Origin: Ophiosphaerella korrae
Lineage: Eukaryota > Ascomycota > Dothideomycetes > Pleosporales > Phaeosphaeriaceae
Reading direction: 5' to 3'
Length of the DNA: 11,725 nucleotides
Assembly (NCBI GenBank): GCA_028456385.1
Contig: JALNQF010000887.1
Coordinates: forward strand, 1 to 11,725
Shown here one piece after another: positions 10,247 through 11,725 of this stretch. Below the pieces are notes generated by a model. It made no database searches. It saw nothing but the letters and a program-made list of their open reading frames with translations, and was not told where the DNA came from. Made by a program: the position numbers and the translations under genes. The stretch's first letter is position 1; the number at the start of each line of letters is the position of its first letter.

Positions 10247-10450
10247 TTAAAAATATAAGGTAAGAAAGACCTAATTTAGTATAATAATAATAAGAGAATA
10301 TCTTAACTTTATTGCAAATAATACAAGCTATAAAAAGAAGTTTGTTACGCTAGGACTAAGATAGTATAGAGAGTAATAAGGAACTAAAGATTAATAAAGA
10401 TATAAGACTAATAACCTTAGTACTAGTATAGAGAAATAAAGGACTACGTA

Positions 10451-10463
10451 GAAGAGGGAATAG
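10451..10463 (+). promoter_or_regulatory. Polypurine tract of element B
   Basis: The sequence gaagagggaatag lies directly before the 3' LTR. It is the expected position and composition for the plus-strand primer of an LTR retrotransposon, resistant to RNase H. Its last bases match the AATAG target duplication. Confidence 0.7.
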
Positions 10464-10921
10464 TGTTATAGTAGTAATAAGGGAAACTAAGATAGAACTA
10501 ATTAGTCTACGCTTAGCTACTAATAAAGTATAGGATAAGTAGGGTAATAACTTATAGGATAACAAGTTTAACTAGGAAGCTAACTATAATATAGATATAT
10601 AACAAATTCGTAAATTCGCGATTTTAGTAAATATAAAGTTGTAAAGCTATTATATAATAAATTTATAAATTTACGATCTTAGTAAATACAAAGTAATAAA
10701 GCTACTAAGATATTATTACTATATAGTTAGTAGTAATGCGTATTATTAGAATAGTATTAGTAATTTAATCCTTTAACTATAGAACGCTAATACAAGATAA
10801 TTACAAAACATCTTATATTAATATTAGTTATTATAGATTACTTATACGAACCTTACTATTAACTCTTAATCTACTAATACTCCTAATAGCTACTAGTAAT
10901 CGACCTAGGTAGCCTATTATA
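10464..10921 (+). repeat. 3' LTR of element B
   Basis: This 458-bp copy of the LTR at 3915-4372 begins tgttatagtagtaataaggg and ends cctattata. It keeps some CG/CA bases that the 5' copy has lost (for example aaattcgtaaattcgcg against aaatttataaatttacg) and has lost others that the 5' copy kept. The precursor can therefore be largely inferred from the pair. Confidence 0.92.
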
Positions 10922-10926
10922 AATAG
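10922..10926. repeat. Right target-site duplication of element B (AATAG)
   Basis: These five bases immediately follow the 3' LTR and match those immediately before the 5' LTR at 3910-3914. Confidence 0.75.
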
Positions 10927-11560
10927 TTTACTTTAGCTAGTAAGCGTAAGACTCTTTTTAGGTTAGAGCCTACCTCTACTACTATAGCTATAACTACTAC
11001 GCTCCTTTATAACTAGTTATACGTAGGTCTAGTTTACTATTATAGAATTTACGACTAGCTACTAAATTCCTAGCTAGGGCTACTCTACGCTACCTACCCC
11101 TTAATACTTATAAATATTAGGCTTACTAGGTCCTCTATATTAACGAACCTACTTATTACAAAGCCTATATCTATAGTAAGTACCTATATAGAGATCTAGC
11201 GCTATTAAGTTACTTAGTAGTATTAACTTTACCTTCCTTTATACTATATACAAACACTTTTAAGTTTAATTTTATTAGCGTAGAGTAGAAGTAGTAGAAA
11301 AGAGTTTGTAGTTAATATATTTTGTATATAGAAGTTGCGTAAGTCTTAATTTTATACTAAAATTAGTAAAAACCTTAGCTCTATACTCTATAAATAACGA
11401 TTTTAACTCTAAAAATAGTTAACTTCCTTAACTCTAGCTACTACTACTACTACCTAATAGGTATTATTAGTTAATTAGAGCCCTTTTTAAGCTCTAGGAA
11501 TTTGCTCTTTAAAAGGAAGAAGACGTATAAGAGAGTTATCTCTTATATCTCTTATTTTTA
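10927..11560. other. RIPed flank right of element B
   Basis: This stretch has no recognised gene. It should be the continuation of the repeat interrupted by element B (3300-3909), but I see no clear similarity to the tandem units there. The sequence actagctaaag near 3875 occurs in inverse orientation near 10931, too short to interpret. Apart from the weak open frame at 11046-11285, the remainder is AT-rich with short simple runs such as the ctactacta track around 11440. Confidence 0.4.
11046..11285 (+). pseudogene. Possible decayed coding frame, unrecognised
   Basis: Plus-strand frame 3 is open for 24 codons (11046-11117), crosses two TAG codons, and is then open for 52 codons (11130-11285). 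In a window where TAA/TAG are everywhere this is longer than expected. The reading (LARATLRYLPL, then VLTLPSFILYTNTFKF) has a plausible amino-acid mix but fits no family I know. It could equally be chance. Confidence 0.2.
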
Positions 11561-11564
11561 CACT

Positions 11565-11692
11565 AATATTAGTAAGTTTACAACTTACTAATATTACAAA
11601 CTTACTAACATTACAAAACTTACTAATATTGTAAACTTACTAATATTACGAACTTACTAACATGTTAGTAAGTTTACAACTTACTAATATTT
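11565..11692. repeat. Palindromic 17-bp repeat array
   Basis: Six copies of aacttactaayatt occur at about 11582, 11599, 11617, 11634, 11651 and 11678, with a period near 17 bp. Inverse copies lie at 11565-11578 and 11661-11674. Two structures stand out: 14-bp arms aatattagtaagtt / aacttactaatatt around a 3-base loop (11565-11595), and a perfect 24-bp palindrome centred on catg (11651-11674). The array may be part of a further repeat that continues past the right side. Confidence 0.8.
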
Positions 11693-11725
11693 AACTACCT
11701 TTCTACTTTTAGTTAGCGCTTAGTA

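Larger units (their letters stand above)
3915..10921 (+). mobile_element. Element B: full-length Ty3/Gypsy chromovirus, RIP-inactivated
   Basis: This is a 7.0-kb element with two 458-bp LTRs and domains in the Ty3/Gypsy order: Gag with CCHC knuckles, protease, RT, RNase H, integrase and C-terminal chromodomain. The chromodomain places it among chromoviruses. It is flanked by AATAG on both sides. No domain is missing, so it was probably competent when inserted. All enzymes now carry stops and active-site changes, so it can no longer move on its own. I could not identify a primer binding site after the 5' LTR; the first internal bases ccttactaattt do not resemble a tRNA 3'-end complement, and self-priming as in Tf1 cannot be tested here. 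Confidence 0.92.
1..11725. other. RIP-mutated AT-rich repeat island
   Basis: The whole window is poor in CpA/TpG and very rich in TpA, while CpG, CpC and CpT are retained. That points to C-to-T change at CpA, as in fungal repeat-induced point mutation, and not to ordinary CpG methyl-cytosine decay. By eye, nearly every surviving CA is ACA or GCA (TGT or TGC on the other strand). I found one TCA (near 5444) and no CCA, TGG or TGA. As a result TGG (Trp), CAA and CAG (Gln) have become TAG or TAA, and decayed frames must be read through these stops. The pattern covers the flanks as well as the two recognisable elements, so the flanks were probably repeats too. That RIP is the cause is inferred from this signature. 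Confidence 0.9.

Noticed and set aside
10356..10565. A 69-codon minus-strand open frame with ATG, Leu/Ser/Ile-rich.
   Set aside because: It crosses the junction between the polypurine tract and the 3' LTR, is in a different frame from the antisense candidate further left, and has low-complexity composition. It looks like a chance opening in RIPed DNA.
1..11725. Window as a mitochondrial or bacterial AT-rich genome.
   Set aside because: The AT richness is due to directional loss of CpA, shown by transition-only LTR differences and by Gypsy domains readable through Gln/Trp-derived stops. No organellar genes are present.

Overview
The window looks like a fragment of an AT-rich, gene-free repeat island from a filamentous ascomycete (Pezizomycotina). 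The main evidence is the base pattern. CpA and TpG are almost gone and TpA is extremely common, while CpG, CpC and CpT are still present. Two related copies of one sequence differ only by transitions. This is the signature of repeat-induced point mutation (RIP), a premeiotic C-to-T process that acts on fungal repeats. Almost every reading frame is broken by TAA or TAG. I see no intact host gene, tRNA, rRNA or CRISPR array. The species cannot be named from this sequence.

Layout, left to right. (1) 1-455: unassigned RIPed sequence with a small CpG-rich patch. (2) 456-3299, minus strand: element A, a truncated Ty3/Gypsy element with its 5' LTR (2870-3299), gag and the start of the protease, broken at about position 455. 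(3) 3300-3909: remains of a third repeat, with a decayed chromodomain followed by three tandem units that look as if they were once coding. (4) 3910-10926, plus strand: element B, a structurally complete 7.0-kb Ty3/Gypsy chromovirus. It has two 458-bp LTRs, a 5-bp target duplication AATAG, gag, protease, reverse transcriptase, RNase H, integrase and a C-terminal chromodomain. It also has a 650-bp 3' region that appears to carry a gene on the opposite strand, and a polypurine tract. (5) 10927-11725: flank with one weak open frame and, at the right end, an array of palindromic repeats with a period near 17 bp.

Element B carried everything needed to copy itself: Gag for the particle, protease, RT/RNase H and integrase, with a chromodomain that in this family guides integration to chromatin. 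RIP has destroyed it. All eight zinc ligands of the two Gag knuckles now read as tyrosine, the protease Asp reads as Asn, the RT YLDD motif reads YLDN, and tryptophan and glutamine codons have become stops. The integrase D, D and E codons happen to survive. Elements A and B are related but distinct subfamilies. They point away from each other across about 600 bp, so together they form a large imperfect inverted repeat.

The most interesting observations are the decayed antisense gene at the 3' end of element B, the strict context of the surviving CpA sites (ACA and GCA kept; TCA, CCA, TGA and TGG essentially absent), the chromodomain remnant with its coding-like tandem repeats, and the palindromic 17-bp array.
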